Shown piece by piece: positions 25,701 to 40,700 of a stretch of 64,000 nt of DNA. Every line of letters starts with the position of its first letter. Position 1 is the first letter of the stretch. The stretch spans positions 372,001 through 436,000 of the forward strand of contig OX381721.1 in NCBI GenBank assembly GCA_947462335.1, in the 5' to 3' direction. The DNA is from Harmothoe impar (taxonomy: Eukaryota > Annelida > Polychaeta > Phyllodocida > Polynoidae). Made by a program: the position numbers and the translations under genes. A model generated the notes under the pieces. That model searched no databases. It saw nothing but the letters and a program-made list of their open reading frames with translations, and had not been told where the DNA came from.

Positions 25701-27388
25701 CTGTAAGAAAAAGACCCTAGAAAATTAAGCAGAATTACATTGTATAAATTCGGAAATTCTTCAAAACTGAATTTGTTCTCTCAATTCCCTCTTTCATTTC
25801 TGCTCTGATATCTTGTTTTTAAGCTCACATCCATAACAATCACACTTGTCTCTTCAAAAATTATGTTTTACTGCCAATCGTTCTTTCCAAATTATGTTCT
25901 AGAGAGAGAGACCTCCAACAAAATTGAAGCTTAACATCAATTATATCCTCAAATTCTAGAAAATACTCTCTTTTTCAAACTCTAAATTACTCCTTCATTT
26001 AATGCTTTGAAGAGTTCTTTCAAATGTTCCATCTATTACAAAGACACATGCTTCTTTACATTGTATTTGCTTTTAAAATTTATTGTCACCAAAAGCTGTT
26101 ACAATGAGGCCCCTGGGAAATCAAACAGCTGTAGACCATGACATTTTCTAAACACCTCAAATTCTGTCATTCTTTGTATTTCCCTTCCCATTTTTCTTTT
26201 TTTTTACAACAGCAGTTTTCTGTTCTACAAGTTTGATCATTTTCTTATTGTAGGGGTTTAAACATTTTCCGGGAGAGACTAAGAATTGATCAACAGCCCA
26301 AAGAAGTAAAGCATTCTCAAGATCCAGATCCATTTTTTGGGATAAACCTGGTATACTCTGAATTCCATCTGATATTCATCAATTTGATATCTTCTTTCCA
26401 AGGTCACATCCATTACATTCACACTCTCTTCTTCACAATCCATCTCGCAACATCCTTTCCTCTCTTCTAAAGCTGTAAGAAAAAGACCCTAGAAAATTAA
26501 GCAGAATTACATTGTATAAATTCGGAAATTCTTCAAAACTGAATTTGTTCTCTCAATTCCCTCTTTCATTTCTGCTCTGATATCTTGTTTTAAAGCTCAC
26601 ATCCATCACAGTCACACTTGTCTCTTCAAAAATTATGTTTTACTGCCAATCTTTTTATCCAAACTATTTTCTAGAGAGAGAGACCTCTGAAAGAATTGAA
26701 GGTTAACATCAATTATATCCTCAAATTCTAGAAAATACTCTCTTTTTCAAACTCTAAATTACTCCTTCATTTAATTCTTTGAAGAGTTCTTTTAAATGTC
26801 CCATCCATTTCAAAAACACTTGCTTCTTCACATTGTATTTGCTTTTGACATTTATTGTCACCAAAAGCTGTTACAATGAGGCCCCTGGGAAATCAAACAG
26901 CTGTAGACCATGACAATTTCTAAACACCACAAATTCGGTCATTCTTTGTATTTCCCTTCCCATTTTTCTTTCTTTTTACAACAGCAGTTTTCTGTTCTAC
27001 AAGTTTGTTAGTTTTCTATTTTGAAGGGGTTTAAACATTTTCCGGGAGAGACTAAGAATTCATCAACGGCCCAAAGAAGTAACATTCCCAACATCCAGTT
27101 CCATTTTTTGGGATAAACCTGGTATACTCTGAATTCCATCTGATATTCATCCATTTGATATTTTCTTTCCAAGGTCACATCCATTACACTCACACTTTCT
27201 TCTTCTTCACAATCCATCTTGCAACATCCTTATCTCTCTTCTAAAGCTGTAAGAAAAAAAACCTAGAAAATTAAGCAGAATTACATTGTATAAATTCGGA
27301 AATTCTTTAAAACTGAATTTGTTCTCTCAATTCCCTCTTTCATTTCTGCTCTGATATCTTGTTTTTAAGCTCACATCCATCACAGTCA
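22754..27388 (+). repeat. Six-unit higher-order block, copy B
   Basis: This is a tandem copy of the block at 18,119-22,753, separated by no other sequence. The differences noticed are few: a small interior change at about 24,715 where ggggtataaacattttcc has become ggggataaaaacc, and single-base changes such as ttcattaca at 24,290. The near-identity over 4.6 kb implies a recent block duplication. Confidence 0.9.
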
Positions 27389-27829
27389 CACTTGTCTCTT
27401 CAAAAATTATGTTTTACTGCCAATCTTTTTATCCAAACTATTTTCTAGAGAGAGAGACCTCTGAAAAAATTGAAGGTTAACATCAATTATATCCTCAAAT
27501 TCTAGAAAATACTCTCTTTTTCAAACTCTAAATTACTCCTTCATTTAATGCTTTGACGAGTTCTTTCAAATGTCCCATCCATTTCAAAGACACTTGCTTC
27601 TTCACATTGTATTTGCTTTTGACATTTATTGTCACGAAAAGATGTTACAATGAGGCCCCTAGGAAATCAAACAGCTGTAGACCATGACATTTTCTAAACA
27701 CCTCAAATTCTGTCATTCTTTGTATTTCCCTTCCCATTTCTCTTTCTTTTTACAACAGCAGTTTTCTGTTCTACAAGTTTGATCGTTTTCTTATTTTAGG
27801 GGTTTAAACATTTTCCGGGAGAGACTAAG

Positions 27830-29620
27830 AATTGATCAACGGCCCAAAGAAGTTAAGCATTCTCTAGATCCAGATCCATTTTTTGGGATAAACCTGGTAT
27901 ACTCTGAATTCCATCTGATATTCATCCATTTGATATCTTCTTTCCAAGGTCACATCCATTACATTCACACACTCTTCTTCACAATCCATCTCGCAACATC
28001 CTTTCCTCTCTTCTAAAGCTGTAAGAAAAAGACCCTAGAAAATTAAGCAGAATTACATTGTATAGATTCGGAAATTCTTCAAAACTGAATTTATTCTCTC
28101 AATTCCCTCTTTCATTTCTGCTCTGATATCTTGTTTTAAAGCTCACATCCATCACAGTCACACTTGTCTCTTTAAAAATTATGTTTTACTGCCAATCTTT
28201 TTATCCAAACTATTTTCTAGAGAGAGAGACCTCTGAAAAAATTGAAGGTTAACATCAATTATATCCTCAAATTCTAGAAAATACTCTCTTTTTCAAACTC
28301 TAAATTACTCCTTCATTTAATTCTTTGAAGAGTTCTTTTAAATGTCCCATCCATTACAAAGACACTTGCTCCTTCACATTGTATTTGCTTTTGACATTTA
28401 TTGTCACCAAAAGCTGTTACAATGAGGCCCCTGGGAAATCAAACAGCTGTAGACCATGACATTTTCTAAACACCACAAATTCGGTCATTCTTTGTATTTC
28501 CCTTCCCATTTTTCTTTCTTTTTACAACAGCAGTTTTCTGTTCTACAAGTTTGTTAGTTTTCTATTTTGAAGGGGTTTAAACATTTTCCGGGAGAGACTA
28601 AGAATTCATCTACGGCCCAAAGAAGTAACATTCCCAACATCCAGTTCCATTTTTTGGGATAAACCTGGTATACTCTGAATTCCATATGATATTCATCCAT
28701 TTGATATTTTCTTTCCAAGGTCACATCCATTACACTCACATTTTCTTCTTCTTCACAATCCATCTCGCAACATCCTTATCTCTCTTCTAAAGCTGTAAGA
28801 AAAAGACCCTAGAAAATTAAGCAGAATTACATTGTATAAATTCGGAAATTCTTCAAAACTGAATTTGTTCTCTCAATTCCCTCTTTCATTTCTGCTCTGA
28901 TATCTTGTTTTTAAGCTCACATCCATCACAGTCACACTTGTCTCTTCAAAAATTATGTTTTACTGCCAATCTTTTTATCCAAACTATTTTCTAGAGAGAG
29001 AGACCTCTGAAAAAATTGAAGGTTAACATCAATTATATCCTCAAATTCTAGAAAATACTCTCTTTTTCAAACTCTAAATTACTCCTTCATTTAATTCTTT
29101 GAAGAGTTCTTTTAAATGTCCCATCCATTACAAAGACACTTGCTCCTTCACATTGTATTTGCTTTTGACATTTATTGTCACCAAAAGCTGTTACAATGAG
29201 GCCCCTGGGAAATCAAACAGCTGTAGACCATGACATTTTCTAAACACCACAAATTCGGTCATTCTTTGTATTTCCCTTCCCATTTTTCTTTCTTTTTACA
29301 ACAGCAGTTTTCTGTTCTACAAGTTTGTTAGTTTTCTATTTTGAAGGGGTTTAAACATTTTCCGGGAGAGACTAAGAATTCATCTACGGCCCAAAGAAGT
29401 AACATTCCCAACATCCAGTTCCATTTTTTGGGATAAACCTGGTATACTCTGAATTCCATATGATATTCATCCATTTGATATTTTCTTTCCAAGGTCACAT
29501 CCATTACACTCACACTTTCTTCTTCTTCACAATCCATCTCGCAACATCCTTATCTCTCTTCTAAAGCTGTAAGAAAAAGACCCTAGAAAATTAAGCAGAA
29601 TTACATTGTATAAATTCGGA
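27830..29620 (+). repeat. Array segment duplicated at +3,092 bp, copy 1
   Basis: Two-plus units here match 30,920-32,710 at a constant offset of four units. Both copies share the rare gtatagattcgg variant (28,061 and 31,153) and the catctacggccc / ccatatgatattc variants in two successive units. This marks a second higher-order period of four units, distinct from the six-unit one upstream. Confidence 0.8.
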
Positions 29621-30919
29621 AATTCTTCAAAACTGAATTTGTTCTCTCAATTCCCTCTTTTATTTCTGCTCTGATATCTTGTTTTTAAGCTCACATCCAT
29701 TACAATCACACTTGTCTCTTCAAAAATTATGTTTTAGTGCCAATCTTTCTATCCAAACTATTTTCTAGAGAGAGAGACCTCTGAAAAAATTGAAGGTTAA
29801 CATCAATTTTATCCTCAAATTCTAGAAAATACTCTCTTTTTCAAACTCTAAATTACTCCTTCATTTAATGCTTTGACGAGTTCTTTCAAATGTCCCATCC
29901 ATTTCAAAGACACTTGCTTCTTCACATTGTATTTGCTTTTGACATTTATTGTCACCAAAAGATGTTACAATGAGGCCCCTAGGAAATCAAACAGCTGTAG
30001 ACCATGACATTTTCTAAACACCTCAAATTCTATCATTCTTTGTATTTCCCTTCCCATTTCTCTTTCTTTTTACAACAGCAGTTTTCTGTTCTACAAGTTT
30101 GATCGTTTTCTTATTTTAGGGGTTTAAACATTTTCCGGGAGAGACTAAGAATTGATCAACGGCCCAAAGAAGTAAAGCATTCTCTAGATCCAGATCCATT
30201 TTTTGGGATAAACCGGGTATACTCTGAATTCCATCTGATATTCATCCATTTGATATCTTTTTTCCAAGGTCACATCCATTACATTCACACTCTCTTCTTC
30301 ACAATCCATCTTGCAACATCCTTTCCTCTCTTCTAAAGCTGTAAGAAAAAGACCCTAGAAAATTAAGCAGAATTACATTGTATAAATTCGGAAATTCTTC
30401 AAAACTGAATTTGTTCTCTCAATTCCCTCTTTCATTTCTGCTCTGATATCTTGTTTTTAATCTCACATCCATTACAATCACAATTGTCTCTTCAAAAATT
30501 ATGTTTTACTGCCAATCTTTCTATCCAAATTATGTTCTAGAGAGAGAGACCTCCAACAAAATTGAAGCTTAACATCAATTATAATCTCAAATTCTAGAAA
30601 ATACTCTCTTTCTCAAACTCTAAATTACTCCTACATTTAATGCTTTGAAGAGTTCTTTCAAATGTCCCATCTATTAGAAAGACACATGCTTCTTTACATT
30701 GTATTTGCTTTTGACATTTATTGTCACCAAAAGCTGTTACAATGAGGCCCCTGGGAAATCAAACAGCTGTAGACCATGACATTTTCTAAACACCTCAAAT
30801 TCTGTCATTCTTTGTATTTCCCTTCCCATTTCTCTTTCTTTTTACAACAGCAGTTTTCTGTTCTACAAGTTTGATCGTTTTCTTATTTTAGGGGTTCAAA
30901 CATTTTCCGGGAGAGACTA

Positions 30920-32710
30920 AGAATTGATCAACGGCCCAAAGAAGTTAAGCATTCTCAAGATCCAGATCCATTTTTTGGGATAAACCTGGTATACTCTGAA
31001 TTCCATCTGATATTCATCCATTTGATATCTTCTTTCCAAGGTCACATCCATTACATTCACACACTCTTCTTCACAATCCATCTCGCAACATCCTTTCCTC
31101 TCTTCTAAAGCTGTAAGAAAAAGACCCTAGAAAATTAAGCAGAATTACATTGTATAGATTCGGAAATTCTTCAAAACTGAATTTATTCTCTCAATTCCCT
31201 CTTTCATTTCTGCTCTGATATCTTGTTTTAAAGCTCACATCCATCACAGTCACACTTGTCTCTTTAAAAATTATGTTTTACTGCCAATCTTTTTATCCAA
31301 ACTATTTTCTAGAGAGAGAGACCTCTGAAAAAATTGAAGGTTAACATCAATTATATCCTCAAATTCTAGAAAATACTCTCTTTTTCAAACTCTAAATTAC
31401 TCCTTCATTTAATTCTTTGAAGAGTTCTTTTAAATGTCCCATCCATTACAAAGACACTTGCTCCTTCACATTGTATTTGCTTTTGACATTTATTGTCACC
31501 AAAAGCTGTTACAATGAGGCCCCTGGGAAATCAAACAGCTGTAGACCATGACATTTTCTAAACACCACAAATTCGGTCATTCTTTGTATTTCCCTTCCCA
31601 TTTTTCTTTCTTTTTACAACAGCAGTTTTCTGTTCTACAAGTTTGTTAGTTTTCTATTTTGAAGGGGTTTAAACATTTTCCGGGAGAGACTAAGAATTCA
31701 TCTACGGCCCAAAGAAGTAACATTCCCAACATCCAGTTCCATTTTTTGGGATAAACCTGGTATACTCTGAATTCCATATGATATTCATCCATTTGATATT
31801 TTCTTTCCAAGGTCACATCCATTACACTCACACTTTCTTCTTCTTCACAATCCATCTCGCAACATCCTTATCTCTCTTCTAAAGCTGTAAGAAAAAGACC
31901 CTAGAAAATTAAGCAGAATTACATTGTATAAATTCGGAAATTCTTCAAAACTGAATTTGTTCTCTCAATTCCCTCTTTCATTTCTGCTCTGATATCTTGT
32001 TTTTAAGCTCACATCCATCACAGTCACACTTGTCTCTTCAAAAATTATGTTTTACTGCCAATCTTTTTATCCAAACTATTTTCTAGAGAGAGAGACCTCT
32101 GAAAAAATTGAAGGTTAACATCAATTATATCCTCAAATTCTAGAAAATACTCTCTTTTTCAAACTCTAAATTACTCCTTCATTTAATTCTTTGAAGAGTT
32201 CTTTTAAATGTCCCATCCATTACAAAGACACTTGCTCCTTCACATTGTATTTGCTTTTGACATTTATTGTCACCAAAAGCTCTTACAATGAGGCCCCTGG
32301 GAAATCAAACAGCTGTAGACCATGACATTTTCTAAACACCACAAATTCGGTCATTCTTTGTATTTCCCTTCCCATTTTTCTTTCTTTTTACAACAGCAGT
32401 TTTCTGTTCTACAAGTTTGTTAGTTTTCTATTTTGAAGGGGTTTAAACATTTTCCGGGAGAGACTAAGAATTCATCTACGGCCCAAAGAAGTAACATTCC
32501 CAACATCCAGTTCCATTTTTTGGGATAAACCTGGTATACTCTGAATTCCATATGATATTCATCCATTTGATATTTTCTTTCCAAGGTCACATCCATTACA
32601 CTCACACTTTCTTCTTCTTCACAATCCATCTCGCAACATCCTTATCTCTCTTCTAAAGCTGTAAGAAAAAGACCCTAGAAAATTAAGCAGAATTACATTG
32701 TATAAATTCG
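30920..32710 (+). repeat. Array segment duplicated at +3,092 bp, copy 2
   Basis: Partner of 27,830-29,620, with the same ordered set of unit variants. One visible difference is caccaaaagctcttacaatg here, where the partner has agctgttac. Confidence 0.8.
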
Positions 32711-34489
32711 GAAATTCTTCAAAACTGAATTTGTTCTCTCAATTCCCTCTTTCATTTCTGCTCTGATATCTTGTTTTTAAGCTCACATCCATCACAGTCA
32801 CACTTGTCTCTTCAAAAATTATGTTTTACTGCCAATCTTTTTATCCAAACTATTTTCTAGAGAGAGAGACCTCTGAAAAAATTGAAGGTTAACATCAATT
32901 ATATCCTCAAATTCTAGAAAATACTCTCTTTTTCAAACTCTAAATTACACCTTCATTTAATGCTTTGACGAGTTCTTTCAAATGTCCCATCCATTTCAAA
33001 GACACTTGCTTCTTCACATTGTATTTGCTTTTGACATTTATTGTCACCAAAAGATGTTACAATGAGGCCCCTAGCAAATCAAACAGCTGTAGACCATGAC
33101 ATTTTCTAAACACCTCAAATTCTGTCATTCTTTGTATTTCCCTTCCCATTTCTCTTTCTTTTTACAACAGCAGTTTTCTGTTCTACAAGTTTGATCGTTT
33201 TCTTATTTTAGGGGTTTAAACATTTTCCGGGAGAGACTAAGAATTGATCAACGGCCCCAAGAAGTTAAGCATTCTCAAGATCCAGATCCATTTTTTGGGA
33301 TAAACCTGGTATACTCTGAATTCCATCTGATATTCATCCATTTGATATCTTCTTTCCAAGGTCACATCCATTACATTCACACTCTCTTCTTCACAATCCA
33401 TCTCGCAACATCCTTTCCTCTCTTCTAAAGCTGTAAGAAAAAGACCCTAGAAAATTAAGCAGAATTACATTGTATAAATTCGGAAATTCTTCGATTCCCT
33501 CTTTCATTTCTGCTCTGATATCTTGTTTTAAAGCTCACATCCATCACAGTCACACTTGTCTCTTCAAAAGTTATGTTTTACTGCCAATCTTTTTATCCAA
33601 ACTATTTTCTAGAGAGAGAGACCTCTGAAAAAATTGAAGGTTAACATCAATTATATCCTCAAATTCTAGAAAATACTCTCTTTTTCAAACTCTAAATTAC
33701 TCCTTCATTTAATGCTTTGACGAGTTCTTTCAAATGTCCCATCCATTTCAAAGACACTTGCTTCTTCACATTGTATTTGCTTTTGACATTTATTGTAACC
33801 AAAAGATGTTACAATGAGGCCCCTAGGAAATCAAACAGCTGTAGACCATGACATTTTCTAAACACCTCAAATTCTGTCATTCTTTGTATTTCCCTTCCCA
33901 TTTTTCTTTCTTTTTACAACAGCAGTTTTCTGTTCTACAAGTTTGATTGTTTTCTTATTTTAGGGGTTTAAACATTTTCCGGGAGAGACTAAGAATTCAT
34001 CAACGGCCCAAAGAAGTTAAGCATTCTCAAGATCCAGATCCATTTTTTGGGATAAACCTGGTATACTCTGAATTCCATCTGATATTCATCCATTTGATAT
34101 CTTCTTTCCAAGGTCACATCCATTACATTCACACTCTCTTCTTCACAATCCATCTTGCAACATCCTTTCCTCTTACCTAAAGCTGTAAGAAAAAGACCCT
34201 AGAAAATTAAGCAGAATTACATTGTATAAATTCGGAAATTCTTCAAAACTGAATTTGTTCTCTCAATTCCCTCTTTCATTTTTGCTCTGATATCTTGTTT
34301 TTAAGCTCACATCCATTACAATCACACTTGTCTCTTCAAAAATTATGTTTTACTGCCAATCTTTCTTTCCAAATTCTGTTCTAGAGAGAGAGACCTCCAA
34401 CAAAATTGAAGCTTAACATCAATTATATCCTCAAATTCTAGAAAATACTCTCTTTTTCAAACTCTAAATTACTCCTTCATTTAATGCTT

Positions 34490-34760
34490 TGAAGAGTTCT
34501 TTCAAATGTCCCATCTATTACAAAGACACATGCTTCTTTTATTGAATTCATCAACGGCCTGAAGAAATGAAGCATTCCCAAGATCCAGATCGAAATTTTT
34601 GGGATAACCCTGGTATACTCTGAATTCCATCTGATATTCATCCATTTGATATCTTCTTTCCAAGGTCACATCCATTACATTCACACTTTCTTCTTCACAA
34701 TCCATCTTGCAACATCCTTTCCTCTCACCTTAAGCTGTAAGAAAAAGACCCTAGAAAATG
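34490..34760 (+). repeat. Array unit with ~221-bp internal deletion, interior copy
   Basis: The unit jumps from catgcttcttt straight to attgaattcatcaacggcc, skipping the segment that normally holds the gttacaatgaggcccc, acaacagcag and gtttaaac landmarks. Landmark spacing across it (33,965 to 35,290 = 1,325 bp) is about 221 bp short of two units. The same junction is found at about 44,355 in the last unit of the array, with matching neighbours on both sides. Confidence 0.9.
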
Positions 34761-37700
34761 AAGCAGAATTACATTGTATAAGTTCCGAAATTCTTCAAAA
34801 CTGAATTTGTTCTCTCAATTCCCTCTTTCATTTCTGCTCTGATATCTTGTTTTTAAGCTCACATCCATTACAATCACAATTGTCTCTTCAAAAATTATGT
34901 TTTACTGCCAATCTTTCTATCCAAATTATGTTCTAGAGAGAGAGACCTCCAACAAAATTGAAGCTTAACATCAATTATATCCTCAAATTCTAGAAAATAC
35001 TCTCTTTTTCAAACTCTAAAATACTCCTTCATTTAATGCTTTGAAGAGTTCTTTCAAATGTCCCATCTATTAGAAAGACACATGCTTCTTTACATTGTAT
35101 TTGCTTTTGACATTTATTGTCACCAAAAGATGTTACAATGAGGCCCCTGGGAAATCAAACAGCTGTAGACCATGACATTTTCTAAACACCTCAAATTCTG
35201 TCATTCTTTGTATTTCCCTTCCCATTTTTCTTTCTTTTTACAACAGCAGTTTTCTGTTCTACAAGTTTGATAGTTTTCTTATTGTAGGGGTTTAAACATT
35301 TTCCGGGAGAGACTAAGAATTGATCAACGGCCCAAAGAAGTAAAGCATTCTCAAGATCCAGATCCATTTTTTGGGATAAACCTGGTATACTCTGAATTCC
35401 ATCTGATATTCATCCATTTGATATCTTCTTTCCAAGGTCACATCCATTACATTCACACTCTCTTCTTCACAATCCATCTTGCAACATCCTTTCCTCTCTT
35501 CTAAAGCTGTAAGAAAAAGACCCTAGAAAATTAAGCAGAATTACATTGTATAAATTCGGAAATTCTTCAAAACTGAATTTGTTCTCTCAATTCCCTCTTT
35601 CATTTCTGCTCTGATATCTTGTTTTTAAGCTCACATCCATTACAATCACACTTGTCTCTTCAAAAATTATGTTTTACTGCCAATCTTTTTATACAAACTA
35701 TGTTCTAGAGAGAGAGACCTCTGAAAAAATTGAAGGTTAACATCAAATATATCCTCAAATTCTAGAAAATACTCTCTTTTTCAAACTCTAAATTACTCCT
35801 TCATTTAATTCTTTGAAGAGTTCTTTTAAATGTCCCATCCATTACAAAGACACTTGCTCCTTCACATTGTATATGCTTTTGACATTTATTGTCACCAAAA
35901 GCTGTTACAATGAGGCCCCTGGGAAATCAAACAGCTGTAGACCATGACATTTTCTAAACACCACAAATTCGGTCATTCTTTGTATTTCCCTTCCCATTTT
36001 TCTTTCTTTTTACAACAGCAGTTTTCTGTTCTACAAGTTTGATAGTTTTCTATATTGAAAGGGTTTAAACATTTTCCGGGAGAGACTAAGAATTCATCAA
36101 CGGCCCAAAGAAGTAACATTCCCAAGATCCAGATCCATTTTTTGGGATAAACCTGGTATACTCTGAATTCCATCTGATATTCATCCATTTGATATTTTCT
36201 TTCCAAGGTCACATCCATTACACTCACACTTTCTTCTTCTTCACAATCCATCTTGCAACATCTTTATCTCTCTTCTAAAGCTGTAAGAAAAAGACCCTAG
36301 AAAATTAAGCAGAATTACATTGTATAAATTCGGAAATTCTTCAAAACTGAATTTGTTCTCTCAATTCCCTCTTTCATTTCTGCTCTGATATCTTGTTTTT
36401 AAGCTCACATCCATCACAGTCACACTTGTCTCTTCAAAAATTATGTTTTACTGCCAATCTTTTTATCCAAACTATTTTCTAGAGAGAGAGACCTCTGAAA
36501 AAATTGAAGGTTAACATCAATTATATCCTCAAATTCTAGAAAATACTCTCTTTTTCAAACTCTAAATTACTCCTTCATTTAATGCTTTAACGAGTTCTTT
36601 CAAATGTCCCATCCATTTCAAAGACACTTGCTTCTTCACATTGTATTTGCTTTTGACATTTATTGTCACCAAAAGATGTTACAATGAGGCCCCTAGGAAA
36701 TCAAACAGCTGTAGACCATGACATTTTCTAAACACCTCAAATTCTGTCATTCTTTGTATTTCCCTTCCCATTTCTCTTTCTTTTTACAACAGCAGTTTTC
36801 TGTTCTACAAGTTTGATCGTTTTCTTATTTTAGGGGTTTAAACATTTTCCGGGAGAGACTAAGAATTGATCAACGGCCCAAAGAAGTTAAGCATTCTCAA
36901 GATCCAGATCCATTTTTTGGGACAAACCTGGTATACTCTGAATTCCATCTGATATTCATCCATTTGATATCTTCTTTCCAAGGTCACATCCATTACATTC
37001 ACACTCTCTTCTTCACAATCCATCTCGCAACATCCTTTCCTCTCTTCTAAAGCTGTAAGAAAAAGACCCTAGAAAATTAAGCAGAATTACATTGTATAAA
37101 TTCGGAAATTCTTCGATTCCCTCTTTCATTTCTGCTCTGATATCTTGTTTTAAAGCTCACATCCATCACAGTCACACTTGTCTCTTCAAAAGTTATGTTT
37201 CACTGCCAATCTTTTTATCCAAACTATTTTCTAGAGAGAGAGACCTCTGAAAAAATTGAAGGTTAACATCAATTATATCCTCAAATTCTAGAAAATACTC
37301 TCTTTTTCAAACTCTAAATTACTCCTTCATTTAATGCTTTGACGAGTTCTTTCAAATGTCCCATCCATTTCAAAGACACTTGCTTCTTCACATTGTATTT
37401 GCTTTTGACATTTATTGTAACCAAAAGATGTTACAATGAGGCCCCTAGGAAATCAAACAGCTGTAGACCATGACATTTTCTAAACACCTCAAATTCTGTC
37501 ATTCTTTGTATTTCCCTTCCCATTTTTCTTTCTTTTTACAACAGCAGTTTTCTGTTCTACAAGTTTGATTGTTTTCTTATTTTAGGGGTTTAAACATTTT
37601 CCGGGAGAGACTAAGAATTCATCAACGGCCCAAAGAAGTTAAGCATTCTCAAGATCCAGATCCATTTTTTGGGATAAACCTGGTATACTCTGAATTCCAT

Positions 37701-40700
37701 CTGATATTCATCCATTTGATATCTTCTTTCCAAGGTCACATCCATTACATTCACACTCTCTTCTTCACAATCCATCTTGCAACATCCTTTCCTCTCTTCT
37801 AAAGCTGTAAGAAAAAGACTCTAGAAAATTAAGCAGAATTACATTGTATAAATTCGGAAATTCTTCAAAACTGAATTTGTTCTCTCAATTCCCTCTTTCA
37901 TTTCTGCTCTGATATCTTGTTTTTAAGCACACATCCATTACAATCACAATTGTCTCTTCAAAAATTATGTTTTACTGCCAATCTTTCTTTCCAAATTATG
38001 TTCTAGAGAGAGAGACCTCCAACAAAATTGAAGCTTAACATCAATTATATCCTCAAATTCTAGAAAATACTCTCTTTTTCAAACTCTAAAATACTCCTTC
38101 ATTTAATGCTTTGAAGAGTTCTTTCAAATGTCCCATCTATTACAAAGACACACGCTTCTTTACATTGTATTTGCTTTTGACATTTATTGTCACCAAAAGC
38201 TGTTACAATGAGGCCCCTGGGAAATCAAACAGCTTTAGACCATGACATTTTCTAAACACCTCAAATTCTGTCATTCTTTGTATTTCCCTTCCCATTTTTC
38301 TTTCCTTTTACAACAGCAGTTTTCTGTTCTACAAGTTTGATAGTTTTCTTATTTTAGGGGTTTGAACATTTTCCGGGAGAGACTAAGAATTGATCAACGG
38401 CCCAAAGAAGTTAAGCATTCTCAAGATCCAGATCCATTTTTTGGGATAAACCTGGTATACTCTGAATTCCATCTGATATTCATCCATTTGATATCTTCTT
38501 TCCAAGGTCACATCCATTACATTCACACTCTCTTCTTCACAATCCATCTTGCAACAGTCTTTCCTCTTACTTAAAGCTGTAAGAAAAAGACCCTAGAAAA
38601 TTAAGCAGAATTACATTGTATAAATTCGGAAATTCTTCAAAACTGAATTTGTTCTCTCAATTCCCTCTTTCATTTCTGCTCTGATATCTTGTTTTTAAGC
38701 TCACATCCATTACAATCACAAATGTCTCTTCAAAAATTATGTTTTACTGCCAATCTTTCTATCCAAACTATGTTCTAGAGAGAGAGACCTCTGAAAAAAT
38801 TGAAGGTTAACATCAAATATATCCTCAAATTCTAGAAAATACTCTCTTTTTCAAACTCTAAATTACTCCTTCATTTAATTCTTTGAAGAATTCTTTTAAA
38901 TGTCCCATCCATTACAAAGACACTCGCTCCTTCACATTGTATTTGCTTTTGACATTTATTGTCACCAAAAGCTGTTACAATGAGGCCCCTGGGAAATCAA
39001 ACAGCTGTAGACCATGACATTTTCTAAACACCACAAATTCGGTCATTCTTTGTATTTCCCTTCCCATTTTTCTTTCTTTTTACAACAGCAGTTTTCTGTT
39101 CTACAAGTTTGATAGTTTTCTATATTGAAGGGGTTTAAACATTTTCCGGGAGAGACTAAGAATTCATCAACGGCCCAAAGAAGTAACATTCCCAAGATCC
39201 AGATCCATTTTTTGGGATAAACCTGGTATACTCTGAATTCCATCTGATATTCATCCATTTGATATCTTCTTTCCAACGTCACATCCATTACACTCACACT
39301 TTCTTCTTCTTCGCAATCCATCTTGCAACATCCTTATCTCTCTTCTAAAGCTGTAAGAAAAAGGCCCTAGAAAATGAAGCAGAATTACATTGTATAAATT
39401 CGGAAATTCTTCAAAACTGAATTTGTTCTCTCAATTCCCTCTTTCATTTCTGCTCTGATATCTTGTTTTAAAGCTCACATCCATCACAGTCACACTTGTC
39501 TCTTCAAAAATTAAGTTTTTCCCCCAACCTTTCTATCCAAACTGTGTTCTAGAGAGAGAGACCTCTGAAAAAATTGAAGGTTAACATCAAATATATCCTC
39601 AAATTCTAGAAAATACTCTCTTTTTCAAAATCTTAATTACTCCTTAATTTAATGCTTTGACGAGTTCTTTCAAATGTCCCATCCATTACAAAGACACTTG
39701 CTTCTTCACATTGTATTTGCTTTTGACATTTATTGTCACCAAAAGCTGTTACAATGAGGCCCCTGGGAAATCAAACAGCTGTAGACTATGACATTTTCTA
39801 AACACCTTAAATTCTGTCATTCTTTGTATTTCCCTTCCCATTTTTCTTTCTTTTTACAACAGCAGTTTTCTGTTCTACAAGTTTGATAGTTTTCTATATT
39901 GAAGGGGTTTAAACATTTTCCGGGAGAGACTAAGAATTCATCAACGGCCCAAAGAAGTAACATTCCCAAGATCCAGATCCATTTTTTGGGATAAACCTGG
40001 TATACTCTGAATTCCATCTGATATTCATCCATTTGATATCTTCTTTCCAAGGTCACATCCATTACACTCACACTTTCTTCTTCTTCGCAATCCATCTTGC
40101 AACATCCTTATCTCTCTTCTAAAGCTGTAAGAAAAAGGCCCTAGAAAATGAAGCAGAATTACATTGTATAAATTCGGAAATTCTTCAAAACTGAATTTGT
40201 TCTCTCAATTCCCTCTTTCATTTCTGCTCTGATATCTTGTTTTAAAGCTCACATCCATCACAGTCACACTTGTCTCTTCAAAAATTAAGTTTTTCCCCCA
40301 ACCTTTCTATCCAAACTGTGTTCTAGAGAGAGAGACCTCTGAAAAAATTGAAGGTTAACATCAAATATATCCTCAAATTCTAGAAAATACTCTCTTTTTC
40401 AAAATCTTAATTACTCCTTAATTTAATGCTTTGACGAGTTCTTTCAAATGTCCCATCCATTACAAAGACACTTGCTTCTTCACATTGTATTTGCTTTTGA
40501 CATTTATTGTCACCAAAAGCTGTTACAATGAGGCCCCTGGGAAATCAAACAGCTGTAGACTATGACATTTTCTAAACACCTTAAATTCTGTCATTCTTTG
40601 TATTTCCCTTCCCATTTTTCTTTCTTTTTACAACAGCAGTTTTCTGTTCTACAAGTTTGATAGTTTTCTCATTGTAGGGGTTTAAACATTTTCCAGGAGA

